A stretch of DNA of 64,000 bases, from positions 26,154,166-26,218,165 of the forward strand of contig CM067521.1 in the NCBI GenBank assembly GCA_034509495.1. The letters are read 5' to 3'. The DNA is from Acestrorhynchus altus. Its lineage: Eukaryota > Chordata > Actinopteri > Characiformes > Acestrorhynchidae. Both the position numbers and the translations under genes were made by a program. Of the stretch, positions 26,801 through 34,162 are shown in pieces (the first letter of the stretch is position 1; each line of letters starts with the position of its first letter). Below the pieces are notes generated by a model that searched no databases, was not told the DNA's origin, and saw only the letters and a program-made list of their open reading frames with translations.

Positions 26801-28393
26801 AATTTGAAGTCTTCGCTAAATAAGGAAATTAATAACAAATGTGCTTGTTTACCTAAAACCGCACAGCACAAAAGGAGTTCTGCTGACTCACAGTCTTTTG
26901 TTTTCTCTTGGTCTTCCACCCCTTTCTTATTTCAGCCTGTTTTATGTAGAAGAGGTAGACACAATGCCTACAAAACCCATGTAATAAAAAAATGATTGGA
27001 GCAGTTGACCATAAACCATGGTCATAAGCTCATCAGACAAAACATTGGCACCTTTCATATGTAAGGTGGTAGTAAGTTCAGGCTCCAGCAGATGGTGTTG
27101 TGTGAAGGTAATTGGACTATAAATATCTGCAGAGTGTGCAATGGGATGCATAGATTGAGAACAGAGCCATGAATGTCTCATTCAGCATGTGTAAAATGGG
27201 TCAGAATAATGATTGGCTAAAAGGACTGATTGAATTTGGGCACAATACGCTCATGCAAGCCTGTCAACAGTGGCAGTAATCCTAGTCTACAGGAAATTCC
27301 CTTGACGATTGTGGCCCAAAGTCCAAAAGTGACAGGCAGGGACTGTTTTGGTGTTTCAGATTGTAAATGAAAATTGCTTAATTTCCAGGAAAGAATTGCT
27401 CCTAGGAGTTAATGCAGGTCTTTCATGACCAGTTTCTGTAATAACACTCCACAGGGAACTGCAGACCATCTGTATATGGAGCAGAGTGGAATGCAACAGA
27501 CTTCAATTTGGTCTTTGGGACACAGTTCTGAAGAGAATTTCCTGTAGACTAGAATTTCTGCCACTGTTAGTACACCTGTGTGGGTGTACGCTTCCACACA
27601 CCTGCAAATTCAGCTCCTTCATTTATAATATGCAATCACGCAATTTAGCCAATCAATAACATCTGCTTTTTGACCCATTTTGAACACATCCAATGAAATG
27701 TTAAATGCACTGTAGACCTCTTCTCAATCTATGAATCTAGTTACACATACCAGAGGTATATTTATAGCTCAATTACCCACATGCAGTGCCATCTACAGCA
27801 GCCTGAAGTTAACGACACCTTTTAAAATCCTAGGTTAATTTTGTGAGATATCAAATCTTGCGCAGATGGGGTGAAAACCTGACTAGTTTGTGTGTCAGAC
27901 TCTGATCAGTCAGAGTCTGTATGCAGGTTGATCATGTTCACGTGGACAGAGCAGTAAACATGCACTGGAAGCTGCTTTGGTATTTAAACTAGGATTTAAT
28001 TCAGTTGGAAACCAGTGAATTTTTGCCGTTTTCTGATTGAGGAGAATGTAGGGGAAAAAAATGGTAAAGTAGGTAAACTGATCATTTAATCTATGTCCTG
28101 TTTTATAGCTCCTGTGCTCCACGGTGCAGAAAGCCCTATTTGAGGAAGAAGAGAAGGTAAAGGATCTCTCCCAGAAAGTGAAGGTCCTTGAGAAAACCAA
28201 CAACCACCTGAGGGACAAAGTGAAGAACATGAAACGTCTGTTGAGACAGGCCAAACGGGACACCAAGGACCAGACGGTCCTCCTCAAGCAGCTTCATGAG
28301 TCTGAACCAGAGCTTCCGCACCCACACCAAGACACCACCCAGGAACAGAAACCTGTTCACAGGAAGGTCCTGCCCAGAAAGCTCAAAAACTAG
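5814..28393 (+). CDS. ccdc3: ccdc3, coiled-coil domain-containing protein 3 (three coding exons)
   Basis: Joining 5814-6175, 19667-19841 and 28109-28393 gives an uninterrupted 273-residue protein, close to the ~270 residues of mammalian CCDC3. Residues 1-25 form a signal peptide (MSSRALPALLLVLLSGPW). The conserved N-terminal half contains CRAELAEIIVFARVLAVHP, LLCDQAWGSMLELPVGSRFN and ITGLGYF. Candidate N-glycosylation sites are N96 (NIT) and N158 (NCT). Residues about 185-240 are a charged coiled coil (KALFEEEEKVKDLSQKVKVL). Introns are phase 2 and phase 0, all GT-AG. CCDC3 is known as a secreted protein of endothelium and fat (favine). No second gene is seen nearby. Teleosts may keep two copies, and I cannot tell which this is. 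Confidence 0.95.
6176..6270 (+). other. Start of ccdc3 intron 1 (6176-19666)
   Basis: The donor is G|GTGAGC at 6175/6176. Intron 1 is about 13.5 kb with phase 2. Its acceptor is CTGAAG|G at 19666/19667. Its content is annotated below as repeats and transposon remnants; no nested gene was recognised. Confidence 0.9.
6271..6608. repeat. GAGTTGAGGATGAGGTGGA minisatellite in intron 1
   Basis: About 18 tandem variants of GAGTTGAGGATGAGGTGGA (18-19 bp, with GGGGATGAAG and GGTGATGAGG forms) fill about 335 bp. The strongly purine-rich strand explains the long proline/serine-rich false frames on the minus strand. Confidence 0.9.
7068..8151. mobile_element. 1.08-kb near-perfect palindrome (fold-back element)
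   Basis: The left arm 7068-7473 is the reverse complement of 7745-8151 with about five differences in ~406 bp. A 271-bp spacer (7474-7744) separates them. The arms hold GCAAAGGCATTCTTCATTC at the outside and AGACTTTATTCTCCTCC at the inside. The spacer contains the dispersed CACCACCACCATGTCAGTG sequence also found at several other places in the window. No ORF of a transposase is present. High arm identity suggests a recent inverted duplication or a fold-back DNA transposon. No clear target-site duplication was seen. Confidence 0.85.
8188..8310 (-). mobile_element. L2-like LINE 3' tail fragment
   Basis: The block starts GATCAAATCAAATCAAAATTT and continues ATAGCTCTTTTTATAACTGA, TGTCACAAAGCAGC, TTTACAGAAATG. 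This matches the 3' ends of the minus-strand elements at 30857 and 49388. It is a 5'-truncated, minus-oriented copy. Confidence 0.7.
8846..8892. repeat. (TG)n microsatellite
   Basis: About 23 uninterrupted TG dinucleotides lie in intron 1 of ccdc3. Confidence 0.95.
8935..9345. repeat. GA-rich degenerate microsatellite tract
   Basis: About 400 bp of AGAGAGA/GAAAGAGA with few pyrimidines on the plus strand. It gives a long serine/leucine/phenylalanine-rich false frame on the minus strand. Confidence 0.85.
9975..10215. mobile_element. MITE-like dispersed repeat (ACTCCAGCAGCACTGCTG family)
   Basis: This block contains AAACACTCCAGCAGCACTGC, CTGATCCACTCGTA, CACCACCACCATGTCAGTG, GAATGACCCACCACCCAC and TCCTGTGGGGTCCTGA. 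The same order of words occurs at 7560-7725 and 29165-29320, and in reverse at 16562-16665 and 45570-45660. It has no coding capacity and behaves like a high-copy non-autonomous element. Confidence 0.65.
10216..10950. other. Intron 1 sequence, nothing recognised
   Basis: AT-rich intronic DNA with short unrelated frames. Confidence 0.4.
10955..11105 (-). mobile_element. Fragment of the GACCACCACAGAGCAG MITE family
   Basis: It opens with GACAGGACCACCACAGAGCAG and GGGTGGTGGGTCATTCTCAG, the reverse of the family core. It ends with GTGAGTGTAGAAATAAG...CATAATGTTATGGCTGATAA, resembling the family terminus seen at 29034 (CACTAATCAGCCATAAGATTATG). Confidence 0.6.
11106..13060. other. Intron 1 sequence, nothing recognised
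   Basis: About 2 kb of single-copy-looking intronic DNA. A pyrimidine-rich, proline-coding frame near 12478-12732 has no recognisable domain and I do not call it a gene. Confidence 0.4.
13065..13165 (+). mobile_element. L2-like LINE 3' tail
   Basis: CTTTAAAGCTGCTTGGTGACATCAG...ACATTTTGATTTGGTTTGAT matches the 3' terminus of the TTTGA-tailed LINE family in plus orientation. Confidence 0.65.
13166..14795. other. Intron 1 sequence, little recognised
   Basis: Mostly unassigned. Around 13650-13745 there are GAGGTTCTTTCC, AATGGTTCTTTG and GAGGAACCTC words of the GGTTC-type MITE class seen at 3245 and 28454. No coding frame was recognised. Confidence 0.35.
14800..15535. repeat. CACTGTCAGACCCCT minisatellite
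   Basis: About 45 tandem variants of CACTGTCAGACCCCT (also CAGCCCCT, CAGATCCT) of 13-17 bp cover 740 bp. All frames stay open, which yields repetitive false proteins (TVRPLTVRP or SDSEGSDSEG). The array is interrupted once, at 14876-14940, by a LINE tail. Confidence 0.95.
14876..14940 (+). mobile_element. 65-bp retrotransposed Rex1-like LINE tail with 13-bp target duplication
   Basis: The insert reads TCCTTAATTTTCCTGAAGG, AACCCTCCCAAGGGATCAAT, AAAGTTATATTC then (TATTC)n. This is the 3' terminus of the Rex1-like family seen at 25190-25257 and 52250-52345. It is flanked by CTCATTGTCAGCC at 14863-14875 and 14941-14953. The CATTGTCAG variant occurs only in these two flanks while other units have CACTGTCAG, so the duplication is real rather than a by-product of the array. 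Confidence 0.85.
15590..16562 (+). mobile_element. L2-like LINE, 3' end with internal deletion
   Basis: At 15603-15692 the frame reads SVAKNIGVKIDSDLSFDQH then TGNITRTV, the C-terminal RT region also found in the minus-strand copy at 32340-32440. It then jumps to the 3' UTR at CTGCAGATCCAGGGGTTCATG. Next comes a 17-bp repeat (ACTGGGATTTATGGTAA, about six copies, 15703-15812), then UTR matching 31070-31640 reversed. The element ends with GATTTGATTTGATTTGATC. Confidence 0.85.
16562..16680 (-). mobile_element. MITE fragment (GACCACCACAGAGCAG family)
   Basis: CAGGACCCCACAGGACCACC, GGGTGGTGGGTCATTCTCAG and ACTGACATGGTGGTGGTG match the family core in reverse. It directly abuts the LINE tail ending at 16562. 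Confidence 0.65.
16681..17395. other. Intron 1 sequence, nothing recognised
   Basis: Unassigned intronic DNA without coding character. Confidence 0.4.
17425..17535 (-). mobile_element. MITE fragment, family shared with 21170-21565
   Basis: CAGCATTGAGCTGTGGAGCAG, GAACAGTGTTCTCTGGAATG and ATGATGAGCTCCATACAG are the reverse of the central part of the element at about 21268-21340. No coding capacity. Confidence 0.5.
17655..17890 (-). repeat. Dispersed CTGAGGCAGAACA...GGCATGCAGTAAA repeat, copy B
   Basis: It shares GCCTCTGAGGCAGAACA, GAGAATAACCAATTTAAA and AGTGGCATGCAGTAAAGAAA in the same order with the right arm of the 7068-8151 palindrome (7870-8110), but is more diverged. A third copy lies at 18857-19245. 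Confidence 0.65.
18857..19245 (-). repeat. Dispersed CTGAGGCAGAA...GGCATGCAGTAAA repeat, copy C
   Basis: GCTGCCTCTGAGGCAGAAAA, CAATTAGTTCAGAGAACAAC, CTTCCTCTAAGGCAGCATTTC and GCAGTGGCATGCAGTAAA follow the order of the palindrome's right arm. It contains extra internal sequence. Confidence 0.65.
19255..19500. repeat. 13-bp TAATACACTACCG minisatellite before exon 2
   Basis: Variants of CGTAATACACTAC repeat every 13 bp for about 240 bp, ending about 165 bp upstream of ccdc3 exon 2. Confidence 0.9.
19667..19841 (+). CDS. ccdc3: ccdc3 coding exon 2
   Basis: The acceptor TTTTTCTCCCTGAAG|G at 19666/19667 completes Arg121. The exon encodes residues 122-179 and opens with MDENYNIVPHGVNFQDPIFP, the most conserved block of CCDC3. 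The candidate glycosylation site NCT is at 158-160. The exon ends GAGGACAGCAGG|GTAAGC (donor at 19842), phase 0. The splice positions agree with the remembered protein order FFLR-MDENYN and EDSR-L. Confidence 0.93.
19842..21050 (+). other. Start of ccdc3 intron 2 (19842-28108), nothing recognised
   Basis: Intron 2 is about 8.3 kb between GTAAGC and TTTTATAG. Its first 1.2 kb holds no feature I recognise, apart from a T-rich stretch near 20255-20400. Confidence 0.6.
21055..21125 (-). mobile_element. Fragment of a common teleost SINE/LINE-type repeat
   Basis: GTAGGAGGAAACCC and CATGCAGAAACAGGGAGAA, followed by a run listing unique-looking words, resemble the reverse of the ubiquitous fish repeat whose plus form is seen at 45985-46185. 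The fragment is short and diverged. Confidence 0.35.
21170..21565 (+). mobile_element. MITE-like element ending in ACATTTGGATGTACAGTGTA
   Basis: About 395 bp contain AGAGCATTGCTGTGAGGATTT, TGGAGCTCCATCATTCCAGA, CCACAGCTCAATGCTGGGG and the terminus GGTGACCACAAACATTTGG. The end resembles the GTGTCCACAAACTTTTGGCC... terminus of an abundant fish MITE. A partial reverse copy lies at 17425-17535. Confidence 0.5.
21566..23915. other. Intron 2 sequence, nothing recognised
   Basis: About 2.3 kb of AT-rich intronic DNA with no coding or transposon signature that I can support. Confidence 0.4.
23920..24035 (+). repeat. Dispersed repeat, inverted copy at 48245-48370
   Basis: GGTGTGGGTGCAGTTCCAGA, CACCTTTGGTCTTCATTACAG and CCAGTGGTTCTACCTTTTCTG occur here and, reversed, at 48250-48365. 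Class unknown. Confidence 0.6.
24130..24305 (+). mobile_element. L2-like LINE/SINE 3' end
   Basis: TTCCTCTCAAGGTTTCTTCC, CTCCCAGTCTGAGGGAG and TTTCTGTAAAGCTGCTTTATG run into AATAAACTTTGATTGATTGA. This is a 5'-truncated copy of the same 3' UTR as at 44640-44800. Confidence 0.7.
24860..25257 (+). mobile_element. Rex1-like LINE, 3' end
   Basis: The start encodes the last RT-ORF residues (LYNSSLG-type, from CAGACTGTACAACTCCTCTC). It continues through GGACTTGGTGCAATAAACAG and ATATAGTCTCTATATTATATA to CCCAAGGGATCAATAAAGTC and (ATTCT)n. It corresponds to 43760-44100 of the long copy. Confidence 0.8.
25258..26185. other. Intron 2 sequence, nothing firm
   Basis: A short ACCACCCACGTAATAACTGC near 25259 is a scrap of the MITE family at 29034. 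The rest is unassigned. Confidence 0.35.
26190..26470 (+). pseudogene. Rex1-like LINE RT C-terminal scrap and tail
   Basis: Around 26210-26285 the frame gives SIPMGCITTWYGKCTTLERK, the end of the RT ORF of Rex1-like LINEs (typically ...TGCITAWYGNC...). The tail near 26400-26470 ends GTGACAATAAACTTGGTTTG. Confidence 0.6.
27065..27815. mobile_element. Diverged fold-back element in intron 2
   Basis: The left arm (about 27065-27315) pairs with the right arm (about 27490-27815). For example, AAGTTCAGGCTCCAGCAGATG pairs with the reverse of CATCTACAGCAGCCTGAAGTT. CATAGATTGAGAA pairs with TTCTCAATCTATG, GATTGGCTAAA with TTTAGCCAATC, and TAGTCTACAGGAAATT with AATTTCCTGTAGACTA. Identity is roughly 75-85% with indels. 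No transposase frame. It ends about 290 bp before exon 3. Confidence 0.75.
27897..28036 (+). repeat. Dispersed repeat, copy 2
   Basis: Near-identical to 1003-1137: TCTGATCAGTCAGAGTCTG, TGCAGGTTGATCATG, AGCAGTAAACATGCACTGG and TTCAGTTGGAAACCAGTG. It lies 72 bp upstream of the exon 3 acceptor. Confidence 0.75.
28109..28393 (+). CDS. ccdc3: ccdc3 coding exon 3, coiled-coil C terminus
   Basis: The acceptor is GTTTTATAG|CTC at 28108/28109, phase 0. The exon encodes residues 180-273, starting LLCSTVQKALFEEEEKVK as in the family (L-x-C-S-x-V-Q-K-A-L-F-E-E-E). A charged heptad region follows to about residue 240, where the protein is expected to multimerise. The last 33 residues are less conserved, basic and histidine/proline-rich, ending RKLKN then TAG at 28391. 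No AATAAA follows closely; ATTAAA at 28669 and 28817 are possible weak poly(A) signals. Confidence 0.93.
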   Translation, partial: LLCSTVQKALFEEEEKVKDLSQKVKVLEKTNNHLRDKVKNMKRLLRQAKRDTKDQTVLLKQLHESEPELPHPHQDTTQEQKPVHRKVLPRKLKN

Positions 28394-28453
28394 GGAATGT
28401 GCCCAAATTACTGCCCAGGAGTCAAAATGACTGCACATTGCCAAAATCTGAAC

Positions 28454-28632
28454 CCTTAAAAATATTGGTTCCTTTGTGGTTCTTGACTTGGATGTACAGT
28501 CCAATTTTTTTAACTAGTGGAGAACCATAATTACAAGGATGTTCTTCACAAGTTCACACATCTTCGCAAAGAAACTGCAAGTTCTGTTATGGCACTGCTC
28601 TAATGAACCCTTTGGGTACCTTAATTTTTAAG
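28454..28632. mobile_element. Small MITE in the ccdc3 3' UTR region
   Basis: It starts CCTTAAAAATATTGGTTCC and ends GGTACCTTAATTTTTAAG, giving imperfect inverted ends of about 10-12 bp with GGTTC/GAACC words inside. It lies 60 bp after the ccdc3 stop, so it is probably transcribed in the 3' UTR. Confidence 0.4.
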
Positions 28633-29033
28633 AGTGTAGGTCTGTCCATATATAATATTAGACTAGACATTAAATGGTTCTAAAGTTTATATATAATGGA
28701 CTGGGTTGGTGTCAAACCACCATTTAATCTCGCAGAGCATAGGACTACTCATTAGGCTGGTATGCTTGTTTAAGTCACTTCATGAAGAAGTAGTCATGTA
28801 ACATCTCATTAAGAATATTAAACTTTTTTTCACATAGAAGACATATCCTGAATATGGCACACTATCATAATCATATGATATTTTTATTTCTTCCTGGCAG
28901 TTTTGAGGTAGATAATGTTTGTAACCTATCAGTAGATAGAACTGTTCAGAAGCTAATGCTTATTTACATGCCACCAAAAGGCCGCTATAATCTTCTTAGT
29001 GACTTGTTCAGTCAGAAATTCAATTCAAATATA

Positions 29034-29330
29034 CACTAATCAGCCATAAGATTATGACCACCTCAATGTTTCTACAGTCATTCTCCATTTTATCAGCTCC
29101 TCTGATCACACAGGAGCTCTTTGTGGTTCTATAATTCCACACTGTAGATCATCTGTTTCTCTGCAGACTTTAAACACTCCAGCAGCACTGCTGCGTCTGA
29201 TCCACTCGTACCAGCAACACACACTAACACACCACCACCATGTCAGTGTGACTGCAGTGCTGAGAATGACCCACCACCCACATAATAGCTGCTCTGTGGT
29301 GGTCCTGTGGGGTCCTGATCATCGAAGATG
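29034..29330 (+). mobile_element. MITE with CACTAATCAGCCATAAGATTATG terminus
   Basis: The terminus is followed by ACCACCTCAATGTTTCTAC, then TCACACAGGAGCTCTTTGTGG, ACTCCAGCAGCACTGCTG and ACCACCACCATGTCAGTGTG. This copy shows the outer end that most other copies in the window lack. No transposase. Confidence 0.7.
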
Positions 29331-30855
29331 AAACTATGCAAACAGTCTGTATTATAGTACTTTAATGTGTTCCCACGTGGTATTGATATTTGTTAATGGT
29401 AGGTATGAAAGAGAAACTACACTGCATGTCCTATAAATGAATTATGCATTTCAAATGTAAGTGGAGTGTTGGATGTATAAAACACAGCAATTAGCCTGAG
29501 TATCAAGCAATATAAAAAATCAGGTTCTAAAATTAAACTGTATTAAAGAATTCAGAGTGTCCACACTGTTTTTCATTGCTGAAATGAAAAATGATTTAAT
29601 CAGTTCTCAACAGTGGATGCACATATATACCCAGCTGACATGAACTCATCATGTCTGGATTTGTTAAAAGGCTTCTTTTAAGACTCCAAACTCTGTGACT
29701 GTTTTTGTACACTATTGAAAATTAATTTTATATTTTCAAACAAGGTGCTGAGCGCTTAGTAAATGGAACCACTACTCAGCAAGGCTACGTTATTTTGAAT
29801 ATGTAATTTTACTAAAAACAATGAAATGTTACCCACATGTTTTCTTGTACATTTAACAAACTCACATGTAAGCCAGTAAGTAATTAAATAAACTTTTCCT
29901 AAAATCTTTCTCCACTTTGTGATCAATAACTCTAACCTGTTCTGTTCTTCTGTGTGACAGAAGATAATATCTTGTGAACAGTGCAGTGCAATTAAAGCCT
30001 CATGTTCAACCAAATGTCAATCCCTCATGCCTAACCCTAACCCTCTTGCCTCTATGCTGTCCAGCCCACTTGAGGCTGTTGGTTGAAGATAAAGATAAAG
30101 AGTGAACAAAACCAGTCTAGTCCCACAGAAAAATGACAGCGCAGATTTACTGAATGGGTGTCTCAGTTGGCCAAAGATCCATTGAGACCGTAGATGAAGT
30201 GAAGAAATATGTCTCTCTGTTTCAGTTCTTCTTTGAAAATCACTGTTTCAGAATATGTGGTTTCCATTAAAGCCATTACGAGTACTGTCACGATATATGT
30301 ACCCGATAAAATTTCATTTCATGGTAGACTTAAATCTCATTTGTTCTGCGAGCCAACAGATTTGATGAACATTTGAGAGAAGGCATTCATGTCCATTTGT
30401 CATTTGAGGTAATTCAGAGGAAAGGCAGTCTTGTAATTAAGGTGGAGTGATGATAAATATTTGTTGTACACTGTTAAGAATAGAGGATCCTAAAGGGGGC
30501 AGCTGTGGCCTGGAGGCCTGCTGAAGCAGCTTTGGGTCCATGAGCCTGAAGTTTCTCTGAGCAAGACATCTGGTACCTGTCCTGTTGACGCTGCTTTGAA
30601 GCTCCCCTGTCTCTGCCTACTGGTAATACGATGTGTGTTAAAAAAATCAAGCCATAATATTTCATGCGTAAACTTTATGTAGGTAATCCTAATGCATATG
30701 CTTGATTTTTTTCCAAAATGCAGAAGCTGTCAGTTGCCAGCAGACCGCTGATGTGAGGAAATGTGAGTACTGTCAGATTTTTGATTTTTACAAAAAGCTC
30801 CATGGTGATAATGCCCCGCCCATTCTTCACATTAGTGGCCAAACACACTGGTGCT
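29331..30855. other. Intergenic sequence 3' of ccdc3, nothing recognised
   Basis: About 1.5 kb of AT-rich DNA. A short TAACCCTAACCCTCTTGCC occurs near 30033 but is isolated. Confidence 0.4.
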
Positions 30856-30856
30856 T

Positions 30857-30926
30857 TGATCAAATCAAAATTTATTTTTATAGCGCTCTTCACAACTGAA
30901 GTTGTCACAGAGCAGCTTCACAGAAA

Positions 30927-30978
<52 letters not shown>

Positions 30979-33900
30979 GAAAGGTTAAAACAGAAACAGA
31001 AAGTATAAATGACAGATCCCCTAGTGAGCAAGCCACATGGCGACAGTGGCAAGGAAAAACTCCCTCAGCTGGAGGAAGAAACCTTGGGAGGAACCATCCT
31101 CCTCTGGTCAAACTACTTATACATGGTTAGGGGACACTGGACCCCTACATCTCTGTTCTATTACTCAGGTACTGAAGTAATGTTAATTATCTGGTGGACA
31201 TAATATTAACAGTAGATTTCTACAGTTGGTGATGGTGGGTGAGCAGCTAGTCCATGGCAGTGTGGGAAACTAGTCCAGGTCCAGTTGGTGGAAGGTGGAG
31301 AGCCAATGTATACATGTATCAGGGGAGCTTGGAGTTCTTCTCAGGTGGGGCAGAAGAACTTGGGGTTAGGACCTAATCAGTTCTGGCTGGTGGGTCATCA
31401 TTAACTCGGAAAAGATACAGAGATGAATTAGTTTGGAATTTAAAAAGAGAACAGAGAATGTAAACATTACCAGAGTGTGTCGAGTGACTCCGGCAGATCT
31501 AACTATAACAGCATAACTAAGGAGAGAACCAGAAGAACATAAACATGGGAGCATCCTGAAACATTGGCATCTAACTGCTCCACCGTCACAAACCAGAGTG
31601 ATCGCGAGAAGGAGTCAGACGGCAGCACCAACATCCCAGTTTACCATAAAACCCAGTTTACCATAAATCCCAGTTTACCATAAATCCCAGTTTATCATAA
31701 AACCCAGTTTACTATAAATCCCAGTTTATCATAAATCCCAGTTTACCATGAATCCCAGTTTACCATGAACCTCAGTGTCCATGAACCCGTGGATCTGCAG
31801 CCTGTAACTAAGCTAAGACATTAATGACCAAATGCTACACTGAACAAGTAAGTTTTCAGCCTAGACTTGAAGACTGAGACAGTGTCTGAGTCCCGAACAT
31901 TATCTGGAAGGTTATTCCAGAGCTGGGGGGCTTTGTGAGAAAAGGCTCGTCCCCCTGCTGTGGTCTTCTGAATTCTGGGAACTAATAGGAAGCAGCTCCC
32001 TGTGATCTGAGTGATCGTGGTGGCTCATAAAGGTGAATTAGATCCTGTAAGTATTCAGGAGCGAGTCCGTGTCGGGGTTTATATGTAAGTAAAAGAATTT
32101 TGTATTCAATTCTGAATTTAACCGGAAGCCAGTGCAGTGCTGGTAGTATTGGACTGATGTGGTCAGATGTTCTAGTTTTAGTTAAGACACTGGCTGCAGC
32201 ATTTTGAACTGAAGTCTGTTTAGGTTCCTGCTTGAACAACCTGACAGCAGTGCATTGCAGTAATCTAACCGCGAGGTAATAAAAGCACCAGTTTTTCAGC
32301 AGCGTGTAAGGACAGGACATTTCTTAACTTGGAAATATTACGAAGATGGAGAAAAGCGGTCCTAGTAATATTACCTATGTGTTGGTCAAACGATAAATCT
32401 GAATCAATTATGACGCCAAGATTTTTGGCTACTGAATTAGGTACAACTGAGAAATCGGCCAGATTTAGCATCAAGTCTGATCATTTATTTCTTGCGATTT
32501 TAGGACCCAAAAGGAGGACCTCTGTTTTGTTACTATTTAGAAGGAGGAAGTTATGCCCCATCCAAGATTTTATGTCTTTTATACAGTCTTCCATTTTCTT
32601 TAATCTAGTTTTGTCATCAGGTTTGGCTGAAATATACAATTGAGTATCATCTGCATAACAGTGGAAGTTAAAGCCATGTCTGTTTATTACTGTGCCAAGG
32701 GGTAGCATGTAAAGAGTGAACAGTAGTGGTCCTAAAATAGAGCCTTGTGGGATTCCATATCTCATTTGAGTGTGATTGGAAGACACATCCTTTACATTTA
32801 CAAATTGAGACCGATCAGTTAGGTAAGATCTGAACCACGAGAGGGCTGTCCCCGTGATTCCTACCACGTTTTCTAATCTTTCTAGGAGAATAGTGTGATC
32901 TATTGTATCAAATGCTGCACTTAAATCTAGCAGCACAAGCAGGGACACACAGCCTTGATCAGAGAAAGAAGGAGATCATTTGTGATCCTAACTAGGGCTC
33001 TCAGTACTATGATGAGGCCTGAATCCAGATTGGAACTTTTCATATATGTGATTCTTGTGCAGGTATCTGCAGAGTTGTTGGGCCACAGCTTTTTCTAAAA
33101 CCTTAGATATAAATGGTAAATTAGAAATAGGTCTGTAATTATCGAGTACACTCTGATTCAGATTTGCTTTCTTGAGCAGTGGTTTAATGACTGCTACTTT
33201 AAAAGCTTTAGGTTTGTAACCTAAACTAAGAGAAGAGTTTACTATTGTTAAGAGAGGTTTGATTATAGCTGACAGCACGTCTTTAAGTAGGTTTGATGGT
33301 ATTGCATCTAAACAGCAGGTGGCAGAGTTTGAGGAGTAAATAATTTTCTCTAATTCTGACTGTGGAAGTGGGTGAAAGGTTTCCAACTTCTCTTCTAGAT
33401 CTATATTTCGTTCTATATCAGCCAGACCAGAAGACAAACTGTTTGGATTTAAAATTATGGGTTGAATTTTCTGTCTAATATTTTCTATTTTATGATTGAA
33501 AAAGTCCATAAATATGTTACTGGTGAACTTTGATGGAATCGTCGGTGGTGTACCTGCCTGATCGCACTGAAAAGTACTCTGGGATTGTTTTTGTTCTTTT
33601 CGATCATTGTGGATAAATAATCTGAGCGAGCTCTAGTGAGAGCCCTTCTATAGTCAATTAGGCTGTTCTTCCAAGCTGAGTGGAACACTTCCAGTTTAGT
33701 GGAACGCCATTTCCGTTCTAGCCTTCGTGCTGACTGTTTCAAGGTACGGGTCTGATCGTTGTACCATGGGGTGATTTTCTTCTGTCTTAATTTTTTATAT
33801 TTAAGTGGTGCTACATTGTCCAATGTTGATCTGAGGTTATTATGTAAACAGTTTGTTAATTTATCTAACTCCTCTGGATCTGTTGGATAATAATCTGGTG

Positions 33901-34107
33901 TTAATAAATCAGGTAGGTTTTCAGTAATTTGTTGGAATGTAGTTGATCTTATTAAACGCTTCATGCAGTAATGAGGGGATGTACTTACATTTTGGTGAAG
34001 CTGTAGCTCAAAGGAAATTAAATAATGATCTGAGATTGCTGTGGTTTGGGGAAGAGTATTTAAGTTATTTATGTCAACACCCAGCGACAGAACCAGATCC
34101 AGAGTGT
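30857..34107 (-). mobile_element. L2/CR1-like LINE, 5'-truncated and frameshifted
   Basis: On the minus strand the ORF begins inside the endonuclease, with ISDHYLISFELQL just before 33964 (SDH catalytic motif). The pre-RT domain (33964-33485) follows, then fingers with YRPISNLPFISKVLEK (33509-32988). The palm runs from LLDLSAAFDTIDHTIL through GIPQGSILGPLLF to YADDTQLYIS (32948-32481), and the C-terminal part reaches about 31990. Frames break near 33490, 32970-32990 and 32470. The 3' UTR has a 17-bp array (31637-31775) and (AAAT)n. It ends in TTTGATC at 30857. Probably dead. Confidence 0.9.
30928..30978. repeat. (AAAT)n microsatellite inside LINE 3' UTR
   Basis: About 12 AAAT units follow CACAGAAATT. 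The fragment at 47484-47795 has the same microsatellite in the same place, so it belongs to the source element. Confidence 0.9.
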
Positions 34108-34162
34108 GATCTGGTTCTGTCGCTGGGTGTTGACATAAATAACTTAAATACTCTTCCCCAAA
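34045..34162. repeat. 55-bp perfect hairpin at the LINE 5' end
   Basis: 34045-34099 is the exact reverse complement of 34108-34162, with an 8-bp spacer CAGAGTGT. The left arm is LINE endonuclease sequence (minus frame DLVLSLGVDINNLNTLPQ). The right arm repeats it in the opposite orientation and then stops matching the LINE. Confidence 0.92.

Noticed and set aside
30025..30050. Short CCCTAACCCTAACCC-like sequence as an interstitial telomere
   Set aside because: Only two to three units; too short to separate from chance.
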